From Paguma larvata (taxonomy: Eukaryota > Chordata > Mammalia > Carnivora > Viverridae): a stretch of DNA of 64,000 nucleotides. Where the stretch lies: the NCBI GenBank assembly GCA_030068075.1, contig CM057826.1, positions 73,877,312 to 73,941,311 of the forward strand. Direction: 5' to 3'. Shown one piece after another: positions 25,641 through 38,317 of this stretch. Made by a program: the position numbers and the translations under genes. Below the pieces are notes generated by a model. That model saw only the letters and a program-made list of their open reading frames with translations, had not been told where the DNA came from and did no database searches. Numbering within the stretch: position 1 is the stretch's first letter; each line of letters begins with the position of its first letter.

Positions 25641-26414
25641 ATCCTCTGTATGATAACGTAAGTCATGAGTAGTTATGCTTAAGGACAGACCAAAGTATGA
25701 AGAGGAGAGGATCTAAAAGAAACCTAAAAGTAAAGAAACTACAAACAAAAGGAGAAAAAGAGGAGGAAAAGCTAACAAATGAACAAATAAATGAGGATAT
25801 AAGAAAGGTGAAAAAGCGATTCCTTTTATAGGTTTTTTTATAGACTATATAGGGAAAGGCTGACTTAGATAACATTAAGACTTACCTTTCAGTTAATATA
25901 AATCAGTAGATCGGTTGCATACAAACAGGATTATTTTGCTTTCCTGTGAAATTAATTTTACTGAATTATATTAGAGCATGATGCCTATAGTTTATATTAA
26001 AAGACATTATTTTAAAAGATGTACATGGCATATTTTGTGAGTTTATTGTAAAGATGTTGAAGAAAGAGTCATCAGAGGACCTACAGTGTATTACTACCTG
26101 AGAACCCAGGAAAAGAAATTTCCCTCTAGTCCTTGTACTAGCAGTAACTGAACAGCTTTGCCATTCTCTTCAGTGACATTAGTGGCACACTTACAGCAAG
26201 GTATGGAATTTCATAGCATAGATGAGACCAAAAAATCATAGCATGATCTTATTTTCCTACCGGCTCCTTCCCTGTGCCTCAATTTCCTCACCTCTGCAGA
26301 CTGATTTTATCTTTTTTTGTATGTACGTTTACAAACAACCTAATCCTTTCTTTGGAAACAAAATGATATTTACATTAGTAAAAACAAATTTCTTGAATTT
26401 GTATTCAGTAGACC

Positions 26415-26605
26415 ATTCTGACACTTTCTAGCTCTTGGATTTGAAACAAATTCTTCGATCTTTCTAAGCCTTGGTATCCTTATTTGCAAAATGAGGATAA
26501 TAATCTCTCAAAGAGTTAGTGTGAGGACCGAACGTATTAACAGATCCAAAGCAGTTAGCACACTAGTCGTTCAGTTAGTAAGAACTATTAGTTATATGTG
26601 GAGAA
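26415..26605 (+). repeat. MIR, sense orientation
   Basis: TTCTAGCTCTTGGATTTGAA, CTTATTTGCAAAATGAGGAT, AATAATCTCTCAAAGAGTTA and CACACTAGTCG follow the MIR consensus in order. Confidence 0.7.
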
Positions 26606-26777
26606 TAGGACACAGTGAAAAAAGAAATATTGAAGATACTAAGAGGAAAATGATGGGGCCAGAATTCACTACAAGGTCTGTTAGACTCTGAAGCTCTGCT
26701 CTCAATCACAATGTGGTTAATCTTTAGACTGGAAAAGGATCTCAATTTGAGTTTACAAAAGAAACGCTCATGTCGCT

Positions 26778-26993
26778 TTCTTTCTTTTTTTTTTTTTTAA
26801 GCTTATTTATTTTGAGAGAGAGTATAAGCAGGGAAGGAACAGAGAGAGAGAGAAAAAAAGAGAGAACCCCAAGCAGGCTCCACACTTTCAGTGCCGAGCC
26901 TGATGCGGGGCTAGATCTCATGAACAGCAAGATCATAATCTGAGCCAAAATCCAGAGGTGGATGCTTAACAGACTGAGCCACCCAGGAGCCCC
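26778..26993 (-). repeat. CanSINE
   Basis: Full-length reverse copy. Target duplication GCTCATGTCGCT (26766-26777) / GCTCATGTAGCT (26995-27006). Confidence 0.93.
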
Positions 26994-27009
26994 AGCTCAT
27001 GTAGCTTAC

Positions 27010-27240
27010 TTAAAAAAAATTTTTTTTAATGTTTGTTTATTTTTTGAGAGAGGGAGAGAGAGAGAGAGACACAGCATGAATGGGGGAGGAGTGGAGAGAG
27101 AGGGAGACACAGAATCTGAAGCAGGCTCTAAGCTCTGAGCTGTCAGCGCAAAGCCTGATGCAGAGCTTGAATTTACGAACAGCAAAATCATGACCAGAGT
27201 CAAAGTTGCTGCTTGACTGACTGAGCCACCAAGGCGCCCC
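27010..27240 (-). repeat. CanSINE inserted beside the previous one
   Basis: Full-length reverse copy ending in AAGGCGCCCC. The short flank TAGCTT occurs at 27002-27007 and 27243-27248, inside the duplication of the neighbouring SINE. Confidence 0.92.
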
Positions 27241-27248
27241 TTTAGCTT

Positions 27249-29959
27249 TCTAACTGTACAGATGTTTAGGCCACTCCCAGTGCCAGTATAACGTGAATTC
27301 TTGAGTGTGGAACCAGCACATGTATACTTAAATTTTTTTTTTTTTCATAGGCTAGGAACCATCATACTTCCTGCAGAAAAGAAGTCTTCTTGCTCTTTAA
27401 CACTTCTATGAAGAGACCCTTTGGTCTGGCTAATAGTTCTGGCCTTCAGATCCCCAGATACAATTGTTTTTTAAACCATGTACATCATAAACAAGTTAAA
27501 AGTGAACAAAACTGTGAGCAGATACCCAGAGTATGCTGGGACTCATGTTGAGTACCTTGACAGCAAACGAATTCAGGAGCGATAAGCAGTGGATTCCTAT
27601 GACTGCCAGAAATAAGCTTGATTAATCTACCCCATCTGTCAAAGTCTATTTTATCAGAGAGTCAGAAAAAAAAAAATTATGGATTATTATGAAATAAAAT
27701 TCTCTTATCCATATCTTAAAAACAAAATACTGAAAACATTAAAAAGTTAAGCCAAAGAATTGGGATGGTTACTTTTGGAGCCTAGCTTGCCATATTTCAA
27801 GAAAAAAAATGCAGAATTTTTCTCTTATGAAAGACTGCACCTATTGATTTTACCTTAGATTCTAGGATTTGATAAACCCATAGCACTGGCTATGGTGTAT
27901 TGCAAATATGACAAACCGACCATGCCTGATGCGTGGAAACGAGTTAATCTACAGGCTTCCTGGACCTCCCTGACCACAGTGGTACTAGTCTATTTAAAAT
28001 AGAATAGACTGGTACTAGTCTATTTAAAATTTAACTAACTAACCCATGAGAAGCTCATAAAAAGCTTGCTACTCAGCTGAGTAAAATGCAGTTGGAATTT
28101 TAGGAGATTAGACCCTGAACAGATGAAGAGTTGCAACAGATTGAGTGGGAAAAATACATAAAACAGGGGGATAAGAGCTTAAGTCTGAAGCTTAAAGACT
28201 GCTACCCTTCTTGATTTGGAGATAAAAGATTTAAAAACAAAACAGAAGAAAACACGAGCTGCACTCTATGTCAAGAACTTTCTTCAGGCAAGGAGGTAAG
28301 CAGAGTCAAAGGATGAAATGAACACCTAACCCTTCTTAGGTAATAACAATAGATGGAAACTAAGGTTACTTCAAAAAGGACACTGGCAGATTAAGAATAA
28401 TTAACTATCAGAGATGTTCAGCTTACTTTACTTCAAATGCCTATTTAACAAAAACAATCTGAGTAATTTTGTTTTATTCCTGGATGACATAACATGAGTA
28501 CTGAAGGCACCTGTATAGTCAGAATGGGGAGAAATTCAAATAAAAACACACTTGTTTAGAGTCGAGATGAAAAAACAAAAAAAATAGAGCCAGACACCTG
28601 CCTATACATCCTATGCTGTGGCTTTATAATAGGATCTTTTAATGGAACACACAGCATTCAAGGTTTCTGAACCAGCTAGTCATGAAAGCTTTGGGGAGGA
28701 TCCCTCCCCTAATCTCTTCCTCTATCTTTATCTCTTGCTTTGTAACAGGCTATTCCCATGCGCAGGTAAAATATATTGCGTCTATGGATTTAAAATGTTC
28801 AACTTCTGATATAGGGACTGATAGTATAAAATGAGAAAATATCAAACATCTATCTTACTAAATCAGGCATAGCATCTATACTAAGAATAATTTTTGCTTG
28901 ATTCTTACAAGTCACTGAAGCTGTTTATGAAAGTCATCACTGACTGGGGTATACCTTTGGTGCAGTAGCCAGAGGAATATTCAGGGAAATAAGTATTTTA
29001 AATGTTTACGAAATGGCTTATTTCACTACATTCATTCCTTCAATCCTTTTTTTCTAAGTTCTTTTTACACTCCAACATGGGAAAAATAAACTATCTTTCC
29101 TTTATTATTTCACTTAAAGAGGTAAATTAGGTAAAACTATACTACATGAGTAAAATGAATAAAATTAAAACTAAAATACCAAAAGGAAAAAAAAAAAAAA
29201 CACTTAACAAAAAAGGATACGTGATACACGGTAATAGACTATACCTTCAGTGAGGCAACTAAACCCAGTAACCACCTGTGAGCTGACTCAGTGTGGTTTT
29301 AGTACCAAGTCCAACAGCTCATCTTCACTGACCTGTAGTAATTGTCTACCTAATAATTATAAGAAATTAGACAGAAAGAAGCTACTTAAATTTCTAGCCC
29401 CATGCAGTGGTTGATCAGTTCAAGTGTATGACACTTATAAATTACTCCAAACCTATTGTTTCTCTAACTTACCTCAGTCCTAAACTATGAACACAATTAC
29501 ACTACTCTCCATTGATCTCTAATTCCTAGGTTAGGTTCTTAACCAATAAATTATAGCCACAAACAAGTAAAAAATGGGAAAGGAGAATAGAAACACGTTT
29601 TCACAACATCTAAGGTATCACCAGGTATTTTATAATGTATGCATAACTTTATAGATGAAAATCCTAATCTTTTTATTAGCATGCTTGTTACATATCTAAT
29701 GAAGCTAAAATCTAGCATACTATCTGGCACTTTAATCAAAGTGTGGCTTATTATGATGACTATTTAACAGTAGATTTGCATTTCAGGAATGACTATGAAT
29801 GTAATGAAATAAGAGCATTTCTAACAAACATGCCAGAATTTCCATATTCAGTTGAAGGATATTCTCTTTAAAGCAGTCACTTAGAGAAACTGTGTATTTC
29901 TAATAAAGTTGCTGTTGTCTAAACCATTTCAGTAACATCTTCTTTGTATCTAACATAGA
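27249..29959. other. Intergenic, nothing recognised
   Basis: AT-rich sequence with several A-runs. A 20-base direct repeat with hairpin lies at 27981-28030. No gene or confident repeat family. Confidence 0.35.
27981..28030. repeat. Direct repeat with embedded hairpin
   Basis: GGTACTAGTCTATTTAAAAT occurs at 27981-28000 and again, exactly, at 28011-28030. AGTCTATT (27986-27993 region) pairs with AATAGACT ending at 28010. Confidence 0.8.
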
Positions 29960-30180
29960 GGGGCGCCTGGGTGGCTCAGTCAGTTAAGCATCTGATTTTG
30001 GCTCAGGTCATGATCTCATGGTTTCTGAGTTTGAGGCTGGTGTTGAGCTCTGTGCTGACAGCTCAGAGCCTGGAGACTACTCTGGATTCTGTGTCTTCCT
30101 CTCTCTTTGCCCCTCCTCTGTTGCTCCATCTCTGTCTCTGTTTCTCTCGCTCTCTCAAAAATAAACATTAAAGAAAAAAA
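29960..30180 (+). repeat. CanSINE
   Basis: GGGGCGCCTGGGTGGCTCAG head, CT-rich body and AAAAATAAACATTAAAG tail. Confidence 0.93.
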
Positions 30181-30729
30181 AAAGAAACAAAAAATTTCTA
30201 AACCTAACTTGGAGATCATTTATTAAAATTATCTTTACTTTATCTTAAACATTATTCTTATCTTCGGGTAGATTTGACTTTTACCTCCATTTAGTTTTAA
30301 TGCAAAAGTCAGTTTATAAATAATAGCAGTTAGTAATTTAATTATTACTATTTCTAAGATACTACAGTATATGATTTTCAAGTATCATAAACTGGTACAT
30401 AGGTGGCTAAATTTCAATGCAAAGTGATGTTGTTTTAACCACATTTTAAAATGAGGAAAGTTCATATAAGAAATCTGGATTCTTGCCTTCTCTTAGAAAT
30501 TAAAACTATGAGTTAGTAGTATTGGGCAAGTGTTTCCTCAGGGTAACTACTGGTGGGAGCCAAATAGAGGCTGCTCCCTTCAGAAGAGGAAATGTAATTT
30601 CACTTTTAAGTCTCTACTTAGACAACATATAAATATACAGTGACATCAGGGGGACTAGACTCATTGTAGTTAAGACAGTTAGCATACTTGGTAAAACTAA
30701 GTTGGCATTTGAGGTGGCCAAATACTCCA

Positions 30730-31085
30730 ACTTACCTCATTGCTAGAGGATTACCTATCCTTGCCTTGTTGAACTCTGGAGAGGCCTTAGGGTGTGTTTT
30801 GGCCAATAAAATGTAGGTGGAAATGAAATATATCACTTTAGAGCAGAAGCTTATGAACTAGCATGCAGTTCACCACGTCTGGACATTTAGCTATGAGGCA
30901 ATATTCCAGGCAGAGGTTTCTCCATCAGCATTGAGCCTGAAGAAAAGACAACGAAGAGTAGAATCACAGTCCATAACGAATGGACAGCATAAGTGAGAAA
31001 TAAATCTTTGTTGTAACCCACTGTGATTTGGGGACCATCTGTTACTGCTAAATGACTTAGACGATCCTGATAGACACACAAATAT
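30730..31085 (+). repeat. MLT1-type LTR
   Basis: GTGAGAAATAAATCTTTGTT then GTAACCCACTGTGATTTGGG and TGTTACTGCTAAATGAC are the MLT1 3' end with its poly(A) signal. Confidence 0.65.
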
Positions 31086-31154
31086 TTAAATTACTTCCCT
31101 GGCCCTATAAGAAACTAAATTTGTGACTCATGCTTTTCCTGTAAGTTCCTTTCT

Positions 31155-31275
31155 AATTTTTAGAATGTGAAAAACTGAAGCTCAACAGGGTTAAATAATT
31201 AGCTTAGAGTTAATAAAGTCAGTCACTGTATTTCAGGTCTGTCTGACTCCAAAGTCTATGCACTTACTATAATTC
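31155..31275 (-). repeat. MIR fragment
   Basis: AAAACTGAAGCTCAACAGGG ... TTAGCTTAGAGTTA ... TCCAAAGTCTATGCACTTAC is reverse MIR. It lies just beyond the FAM174A 3' UTR. Confidence 0.55.
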
Positions 31276-31731
31276 CTTACTCTCCTGCACCAAAATATAT
31301 GACTGGAATGTTTTGTCATTACTTCTATCTTTTGCAATACTGTAAATGAATAGAACAGCTTTGAAATTCACATTTTTCTCTAATCAAAGAAAGTATCTTA
31401 ATTTAACAAGTAAATTTCTCAATAAAATAACTTTTTGAAAGATTTTTCTAGAAACCATTCAAAATATATATATTAATATATGATTCTATAGTCTTTTGGT
31501 TTATTCTGTAAACATATTCTGACTACCATGTTAAAAGAATTTTTACATCATTTATTGTTTTGCAAACAACTCAGACATTTATTAATTTACAAAAAAAAAT
31601 GCAAAGTAATAAATTTGGCTTCTTTTTCCCACAAAAATGGGAAATACATTTTGGTAAAGAAATTTTAAATTATTTTTACATATCAGTTGGTTGTTGGGAT
31701 TTAGAGTTTTAGCAAAAAAAGAAAAAGGCAA

Positions 31732-31762
31732 CCCCCCCCAAAAGACCCCCCAAAACCCCCCC
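31732..31762 (-). other. G-run tract (possible G-quadruplex) in FAM174A 3' UTR or just downstream
   Basis: Runs of C8, C6 and C7 on the plus strand (31732-31739, 31746-31751, 31756-31762) read as three long G runs in the FAM174A transcript sense. Confidence 0.6.
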
Positions 31763-31961
31763 AAAAAGAAAACATTAACTGATTAATATATAAAACTGTT
31801 TACAACAATATGGTAAGCAAGAAACAGTAACTAATCAGAAAACACCCTGCTTTAAAGTAATTTTCACACAGATTTCTACGATAGTGCAGTTCACTCCCAA
31901 CAACTCTGAGCCCATTAAGAGCACTTCTATACATTCAAAGACATGACAAAATGATACAGTA

Positions 31962-31967
31962 TTTATT
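31962..31967 (-). terminator. Candidate poly(A) signal AATAAA of FAM174A
   Basis: This is the first canonical AATAAA on the minus strand after the stop codon, about 145 nt downstream. It is one of several candidates and usage is not shown by sequence alone. Confidence 0.4.
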
Positions 31968-32109
31968 GCAACAACAAATTAAAGGTTCTCATAATATATA
32001 TAACTTAAATACCCCGCCCCTAGTGATAAAGTGGCTTCTTATTCCTTAAACATAGAAATTCTGCTCTTCATTGTAGAAAGATGAAGTCCTTTCATCAAAA
32101 GGCACATTC

Positions 32110-32113
32110 TTAT
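32110..32113 (-). CDS. FAM174A: FAM174A exon 3, coding part (one base plus stop)
   Basis: The acceptor TTTTGCAG ends at 32114. The exon starts with A (32113), which completes codon 192 (AG|A, Arg), followed directly by TAA (32110-32112). The predicted C-terminus NHPRR is the expected FAM174A terminus, which supports this acceptor. The whole remaining exon is 3' UTR. Confidence 0.88.
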
Positions 32114-32392
32114 CTGCAAAATACAAAACAAAAATGAAAACTATAAATGCTCATCCTGGAATAAATTTAAACACATTTTAAAATTTCCCCAAAGATTTGG
32201 AGTGGCAGGAAGGTAATGAAAGCATTTAACGTAAGGGAATTACAATGAATGGCACTGAGTAAAACAAATGATTATTTTGCCTATATTGATTAAATCAGAT
32301 CCTATCTTTTGAGTTCCAATTTTAACATTTCCAAAGAGATTTTTATATATAACTAATGTGGGTAATTAAAAACTATTTAATAGCACGGAACC

Positions 32393-32481
32393 AGACAAGG
32401 GGCGTGAACCCACGACCCTGGAATCCATGACCTGAGCCAAAATCGAGAGACGCTCAGCCAACTAAGCCACCCAGGCACCTC
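32393..32481 (-). repeat. CanSINE head fragment, older type
   Basis: Reverse head only (CGTGAACCCACGACCCTGGA ... CCACCCAGGCACCT); it lacks the CT body. The B-box region matches the older carnivore variant. In FAM174A intron 2. Confidence 0.8.
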
Positions 32482-33593
32482 CAGCATATACATTTTTATA
32501 TAGCTTAATTCTAATTATACATCAGGCTTTAATGTTAATCTAAACCATAGTTTCCAAGAAATTTCTGCTAGTAAGAACCATTACAATCAAAAGTGTTAAG
32601 TCAAAGTAAAAGAACAGCCAAAGCTGTGCGGATTTTACTAATATCATAAATCTTCCTTTATAATCACCATTAACATTTAGAACTTCATGGGAGATATGAA
32701 TAACACTCTCTTCTAATTTATTGTCTTATCTGAATCCTTAGTGAACAATCTAAAGCTAATGAAATTCTAATGTATTTTAATTTGAGAATAAATTCAAGTT
32801 TTTTAACAAAGATATCAAAGGTTATTAAAAAACAACGCAACCTAGTCCTAATTTTTACACAAACTTTGTCCTTTGCATGACTGAATCTCTAGAGTGTTTT
32901 GATAATGAATTTGTGGACTATGAAAAACATAAGAATAAAACTTGCACTTCCATTTAGCAGAGTAAGAACATTAAATGACAAGGACCTAATATCCAGCTGT
33001 AGATTGCACAGCCTTTTGAACTCAGACCACTTCTGAGAACCTAAGGAACATTTAACAGTGACACTCTAAGATGTTTCAGGATCAAGATATATCTCGTACA
33101 TGAAGAATCTCTTAATGTACAGTTCCAGAAATGCATTTTAAGATTCAGAATCAACCCCAAAACATATGTGAACATGCACACCTGGCTATTGCATTTACCC
33201 AACATTTTATTGAACTTATTTTTATTTTCCAGACTATATAACCTGCTTCCCTACTTAGAATACTGCATTCCTTGAATTGGGATTTCCTCAGAATTCCATA
33301 CCAGATGTTTCATCCTATCTAACACATGTTATGTGCTCTGTGGAACCACCATTCCCTAATATCTCTGACATGACTAAACTACAGAACAAACAATAATCTC
33401 AAATAATGGTAATGCAATCTACCTAGTCACCATTTCAATGGAGGCCCTGAAGTCCTATGACTACTTCTTCCATCCTATTGAGTATTAATGCCCTGTCAAA
33501 GATTTGCATTTCCTTCCCCTCCTAAACTAGCTCATGTTTCTGCTTTACTTCCTCTCAACTGAACAACTGAAACAACTTCAAACAGTAAACCAC

Positions 33594-33750
33594 AGGGGCA
33601 CCTGGGAAGCTTAGTCGGTTAAACATCTGACTCTTGATTTCGGCTTAGGTCACGACTTCACGGTTTGTGAGATAGCGCCCTGCATTGGGCTCAAGACTCT
33701 CACTCCTTCTCCGCTGCTCTCTCTCTTTCAAAATAAATAAACTTTAAAAA
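33594..33750 (+). repeat. CanSINE, shortened body
   Basis: Head GGGGCACCTGGGAAGCTTAG, body shortened before the CT tract, tail AAATAAATAAACTTTAAA. Inserted in L2. Confidence 0.85.
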
Positions 33751-33906
33751 TATTATACCGTAGTTTCCTCCCAACTCTAATTTTTTCACAAGGTCACCAG
33801 GATCCTTTTCCAAGACCATAAATCTCATGATATCACTCACGCCTTCACTCCAAAACAATTATGATTTATGACCAATTTCAGAGATAGTAAAATCCAAATC
33901 CTTATG

Positions 33907-34162
<256 letters not shown>

Positions 34163-34420
34163 CAACATGGCCTCCTTGATTTGGCCCCAAATCTGGCTGA
34201 TCTTCCATGACCTTAGGACACATTCTGTGTTCTAAAGAGGTTCATGACAAGCCACATGCACATACTCTCATCCCTTGGCTCATGCTTTCACTTGAAAGGC
34301 AACTTTCCTTTTTCATAAGACTCTTATTTGAATAACTAACTTAGTCTTTTTAAAAACAGCTACAACTTGAGTATCACTTCCTCAGAAAACTTTCCTATTT
34401 TCTCTCCCAAACACAGTTTC

Positions 34421-35694
34421 TCAGAGATCCCCACAGCAGTTTAAAAAATGTGGAGTGTGAGCATGGCCTGAGGAAAATAACCAAGAGTTAGCTCCCAGAC
34501 CTAGAGAGGTAAAGTTGTACAAGGAGGACTGCAGTCTCAAAGAAGCTTGGAGAAAGAACCAGGAGTATGTAGTGTAATCTGTGTGGACTTGGTAACAAGA
34601 GGCTTTTTTCGCAAAAGTGGCAGGTGAAGAGGCTCAAGCCCCCAAACCAAGAAGTACAGCAAGCCTACCTTCTCATAGGGACAGACTCTATTTCATTACT
34701 TTACAACACATTTTTCATATTCTAACACCGCTGTGCTTGGGATGCATCTTCCAATTGATGGCAACATCTTAGAATTGGTATTAGACACGTGGTAGATTTT
34801 CCATGGTTGCCACTGCCTATATGTGCAAAGAGTTGATCAAGCTCTTTGTATTACTGTCACTTCGACAGAATTATAGATATTGTTGTATTATAAGGAATGA
34901 GTTTAATGTTTAAAATGTCTTTAAAAATAATGTTAAGAATTATTATCACTGAAGCAAAAGTTACTGTATATATAGAAAGAATTGAAAGAGAATGGGAGGC
35001 TATCATTTATTATGATTAAAGCAAATGTTTATTACTGAAATAATGGTGTGAATTCCATATTTTTCTTAAGAAACAACCATGTCTTTAAAAAATGGGAAGA
35101 CGTCCCACACAGATGAAACTATGCTAATTTCTGTTCTCCAAAACTATTACAGATCAAGAAATGCATCTGAAGGCAGAAGAAATTGCCAAATTCTTTAGAA
35201 GCAATGAGAATGTAAAAGTACTGAGAAACTGATGTGCACAGCCCCAGCACTGCATAGAAATATCATATTATTTCATAATTAAATTGACAGTGTTTTATTT
35301 CTTAGTGTTACAGCTTACAATTAATAGTGTCTTAGATTAAATGTGTAACAGTACAAATCTCCATAGAACTTAGATCGCCTTAGAGAGAAGGGAGTGGTGA
35401 AAAGGAGTGTGAGAATATTTAATTTAAATTTAAATTTTGAATGGACAACTTTTAAGCTGGCAATAACTACTGAAACTGACAAGTTCAAGTTTTTCACCAT
35501 TTAGAATTTACGTATCTCAAAAAACCCAAGAATGCTACATCCTTGCTCAACTACATTCTATGGTAGTGACATGTAGAAGAAGTACAGACAAAGCTATTTC
35601 AAATATATAGTCTCATGTGAAAATAGGCATAACCATAATATTTAATGCTTTAATTTCTTTAAAATAGGGTATGCAATCTATTCAGCTATGTGTG
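34421..35694. other. Intron 2 sequence, nothing recognised
   Basis: AT-rich sequence. No exon, RNA gene or confident repeat. Confidence 0.35.
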
Positions 35695-35800
35695 CTACTA
35701 TGTGTGTACTTAAACACATCACCAAACATATACTGAGATATTATCTGCCAGAAAGACTGCTTGATACTGGGGAGATGGTGATGACAAAAAAAAAAAAAAG
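35695..35800 (-). repeat. L2 3' end fragment
   Basis: CATATACTGAGATATTATCT ... CTGCTTGATACTGGGGAGAT is the antisense of the L2 3' end; A-rich run follows. Confidence 0.45.
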
Positions 35801-35944
35801 AAGAAAGATAATAAACATAATTCTCTGCTCTTATTATAGAACCACAAATAAAGTGCAGAAATCACTCAGAGGACAAAGAATCTTAGTCTAGAAAGAAAGT
35901 CTGAATTCTAATACCATCTTGGTTAATTATTTACTGGATAAGTT

Positions 35945-36105
35945 CTTCCTCTTTTCTTTCCCTCCTCTCTCTCCCCCTTCCTTCCTTCCTCCCTCTCTCC
36001 CTTCCTTTCTTCCTTCCTTCCCTCCTTTTCTTCTCTCTCTCTCTCTCCCCTTCTCTCTCTGCCCCTTCCCCACTTGCTCTCTCTCTAAATAAAGTAATAA
36101 ACTTA
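35945..36105 (+). repeat. Polypyrimidine tract with SINE tail fragment
   Basis: CCTTC/CTCC runs grade into a CanSINE 3' body (CTCTCTCTGCCCCTTCCCCA, then CTCTAAATAAAGTAATAAAC). Probably a SINE whose CT region expanded and whose head was lost. Confidence 0.6.
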
Positions 36106-36160
36106 ATTTAAACAAAATTTAAGAAATTAAAAAAACAATTAAGTGAATGAGATAAAACAG

Positions 36161-36386
36161 GGGCACCCAGGGGGCTCAGTCAGTTCAGCATCTGACTCTT
36201 GATTTCCACTCAGGTCATGGTCTCACAGTTCATGAATTCGAACTCTGCATTAGGCTCTGCATTGACAGTGTGGAGCCTGCTTGGGATTCTTTTTCCCTTC
36301 TCTCTCTGCCCCTCCCCTGCTCGTGCTCTCTCTCCTCAAAAATAAATAAATAACCTTAAAAAAATCTGCTTATTAAAGCTTTTAAA
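36161..36386 (+). repeat. CanSINE with extra 3' sequence inside its target duplication
   Basis: Head GGGCACCCAGGGGGCTCAGT to tail AAATAAATAACCTTAAAAAA. Duplication GAATGAGATAAAACAG (36145-36160) / GAATGGGATAAAACAG (36387-36402). About 22 bases that are not SINE (ending AAAGCTTTTAAA) precede the second copy. Confidence 0.9.
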
Positions 36387-36402
36387 GAATGGGATAAAAC
36401 AG

Positions 36403-37391
36403 TTTCCAAGAATTTAAGGAGGTCTTTTTATGGAAATGTTCAGGATGAAAACAGAAAACTATTCTAGAGTCCAAGAGCTGGGAAAGAGTTTAGAGATGTA
36501 GACCAGTCTCACTATTTGTCAGGTGACATGGTAAGGAAGAACAGCCAAAATTCAAGAAACAGAATTAAGGAGTTTCAGTTATGAATGACAGAAGCTCAAG
36601 AAGCATTTCAGTCTACTGATTATTAATCACATTCCGTTGCTCCCTATTTTACTACAACACTCCTCAGTCATGCGGATTTAGTCACTGAAGTTTAAAGGTT
36701 ATATCAGATTAGATCAGATGCCTATTGTTCTATTTATGGAATTCCCACTGCACACACATACACAAAAAGCTACTTTGTTTACGACATTGACATTAGACTC
36801 TTACTTGTACTAGTCTGCAAAACAGCTACTCATGAGCAATAATTCCTTAAAACACATATATTCATTCTGTGACTTCCAGACCCAAATATTTCTCTCTTAC
36901 TAGCTGCCAAATTTAACCTTCAGAAAACATTTTGCATAGTCAGGGTGACATAGTATAAGCTGTCTATTTAACACTAACTTCCTTTTTGTTTGCTGATAAA
37001 AATATGACTCATTTTTGTTTTTGTTTTTGTTAGCAAAAGGGGGTGGAAGTATATTGGGAAGAAGATAATTCTGAGAAATTCTGATTTTCTGATAAAGAGA
37101 CTGAGGTGGGATGGGTTCTTGCCTCCCACCCTCTTGTTACTCAAACACAGATGTGGTGCCTGAAATTACAGCTACCATACAACCGGGATAAGATAAGCAT
37201 GAGGAAAGTCTGGAGAAAACTGCATAAATTTAGACCTCTGATCAAACAGCTATTGAGTCGATGCCAGGAGCCAACTACTACAGGTTTCTTATGACATGAG
37301 AGACACTCTTGAATTCAGAAAAAAACTTCTGCTATTCTTATGTTCTTTATTAAAATAGGGAAAAGTAAAAAAGTAAAAAATAGTCAATCGT
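36403..37391. other. Intron 2 sequence, largely unresolved
   Basis: 36478-36570 weakly resembles MIR. 37060-37300 holds a 62-codon open frame with no family features. Nothing firm. Confidence 0.3.
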
Positions 37392-37608
37392 AGAAAAGCA
37401 GAGTAGAACGGCGGTTGCCAGGGGCCGAGGGAGAATGAAATGTAGAATTCCTATTCAATTGGTACAAAATTTCAGTTATGCAAGATGAGCGAGTTCTAGG
37501 TATTTGTCGTACAGCATTGTACCTACAGTTAATAATACTGTATTGTGTACCTAAAAATTTAAGGAGGTAGAGCTCATGTTAAGTATTCTTAACGCAATAA
37601 AAAAAAGT
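37392..37608 (+). repeat. L1 3' end (old mammalian subfamily)
   Basis: GCAGAGTAGAACGGCGGTTG, CCAGGGGCCGAGGGAG, AATTTCAGTTATGCAAGATG, ACTGTATTGTGTACCTAAAA and an A-rich end are the classic L1 3' UTR end in order. Confidence 0.8.
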
Positions 37609-38084
37609 CACCATGCTTTTCTATGAGATAAAGCAACCTTGTGGTCTTCAATAATTTTTATGGAAACCTCAGTAAGAGTACTTTTCAAACCTCAAGAATG
37701 TTCTGTCTCTTCATATTACACAATGATGCAATAATAAAAAAAGACATTATTTTCAAGGATGGCTTAAAAGCTAACTCAGAAAATCTTAAACTATCAAAAC
37801 AGCTACAAATCCAAATCAAGTTTGAAAAAAAAAATGAAAAAACTGTCCTAGTGCAGTCAAGAGTATTGTTACTCTTTACTCATTTAAATAAATTTGCAAA
37901 TGTTAGATGCCTGGAGTTTGTTTTTTTTTTTCCTCCCAAGTTCTTGTGAAGAAGACACAGTATCTATGGATCTGGAAGAATGAATACTATCTGAGAACAC
38001 TAGGAAAGGTTAATGACTTAATCGTGTTTATAACTTTTCTGCCCATAAACTTGAGGTCCTTGTTCCTATATTGTCTTTAACCCC

Positions 38085-38200
38085 ATTCATGCGCATCAGC
38101 CTCATGAGGTAGCTATGCTCTGCCTCCCATATCCGTCTATCTCACCTTAGAGAGACTGCAATCCAGTCACAGCAGGGTATAAATCCTGAACAAAAGCAGT
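38085..38200 (-). repeat. Possible MIR fragment
   Basis: CTCATGAGGTAGCTATGCTC and ATCCAGTCACAGCAGGGTAT fit the reverse MIR core, weakly. Confidence 0.35.
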
Positions 38201-38317
38201 GGGCATTTCATTAAATAGATCAACCGCTCTATGAACAGAAATTTGTGATTTAACTGTTGTATAAGTTTACATTTAATAGAATTAATTTAAACCAGATCAA
38301 TCAAACACTTTTGCTCT

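Larger units (their letters stand above)
31480..32109 (-). other. FAM174A: FAM174A 3' UTR (end uncertain)
   Basis: The 3' UTR runs leftward from the TAA stop. Several minus-strand AATAAA hexamers are candidate poly(A) signals: 31962-31967, 31578-31583, 31551-31556 and 31500-31505. The first would give a 3' UTR of about 160 nt, the later ones about 550-630 nt. Transcript data would be needed to choose. The longer version includes a G-run segment (31732-31762). The region is A/T-rich without a recognised repeat, consistent with UTR. Confidence 0.55.
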
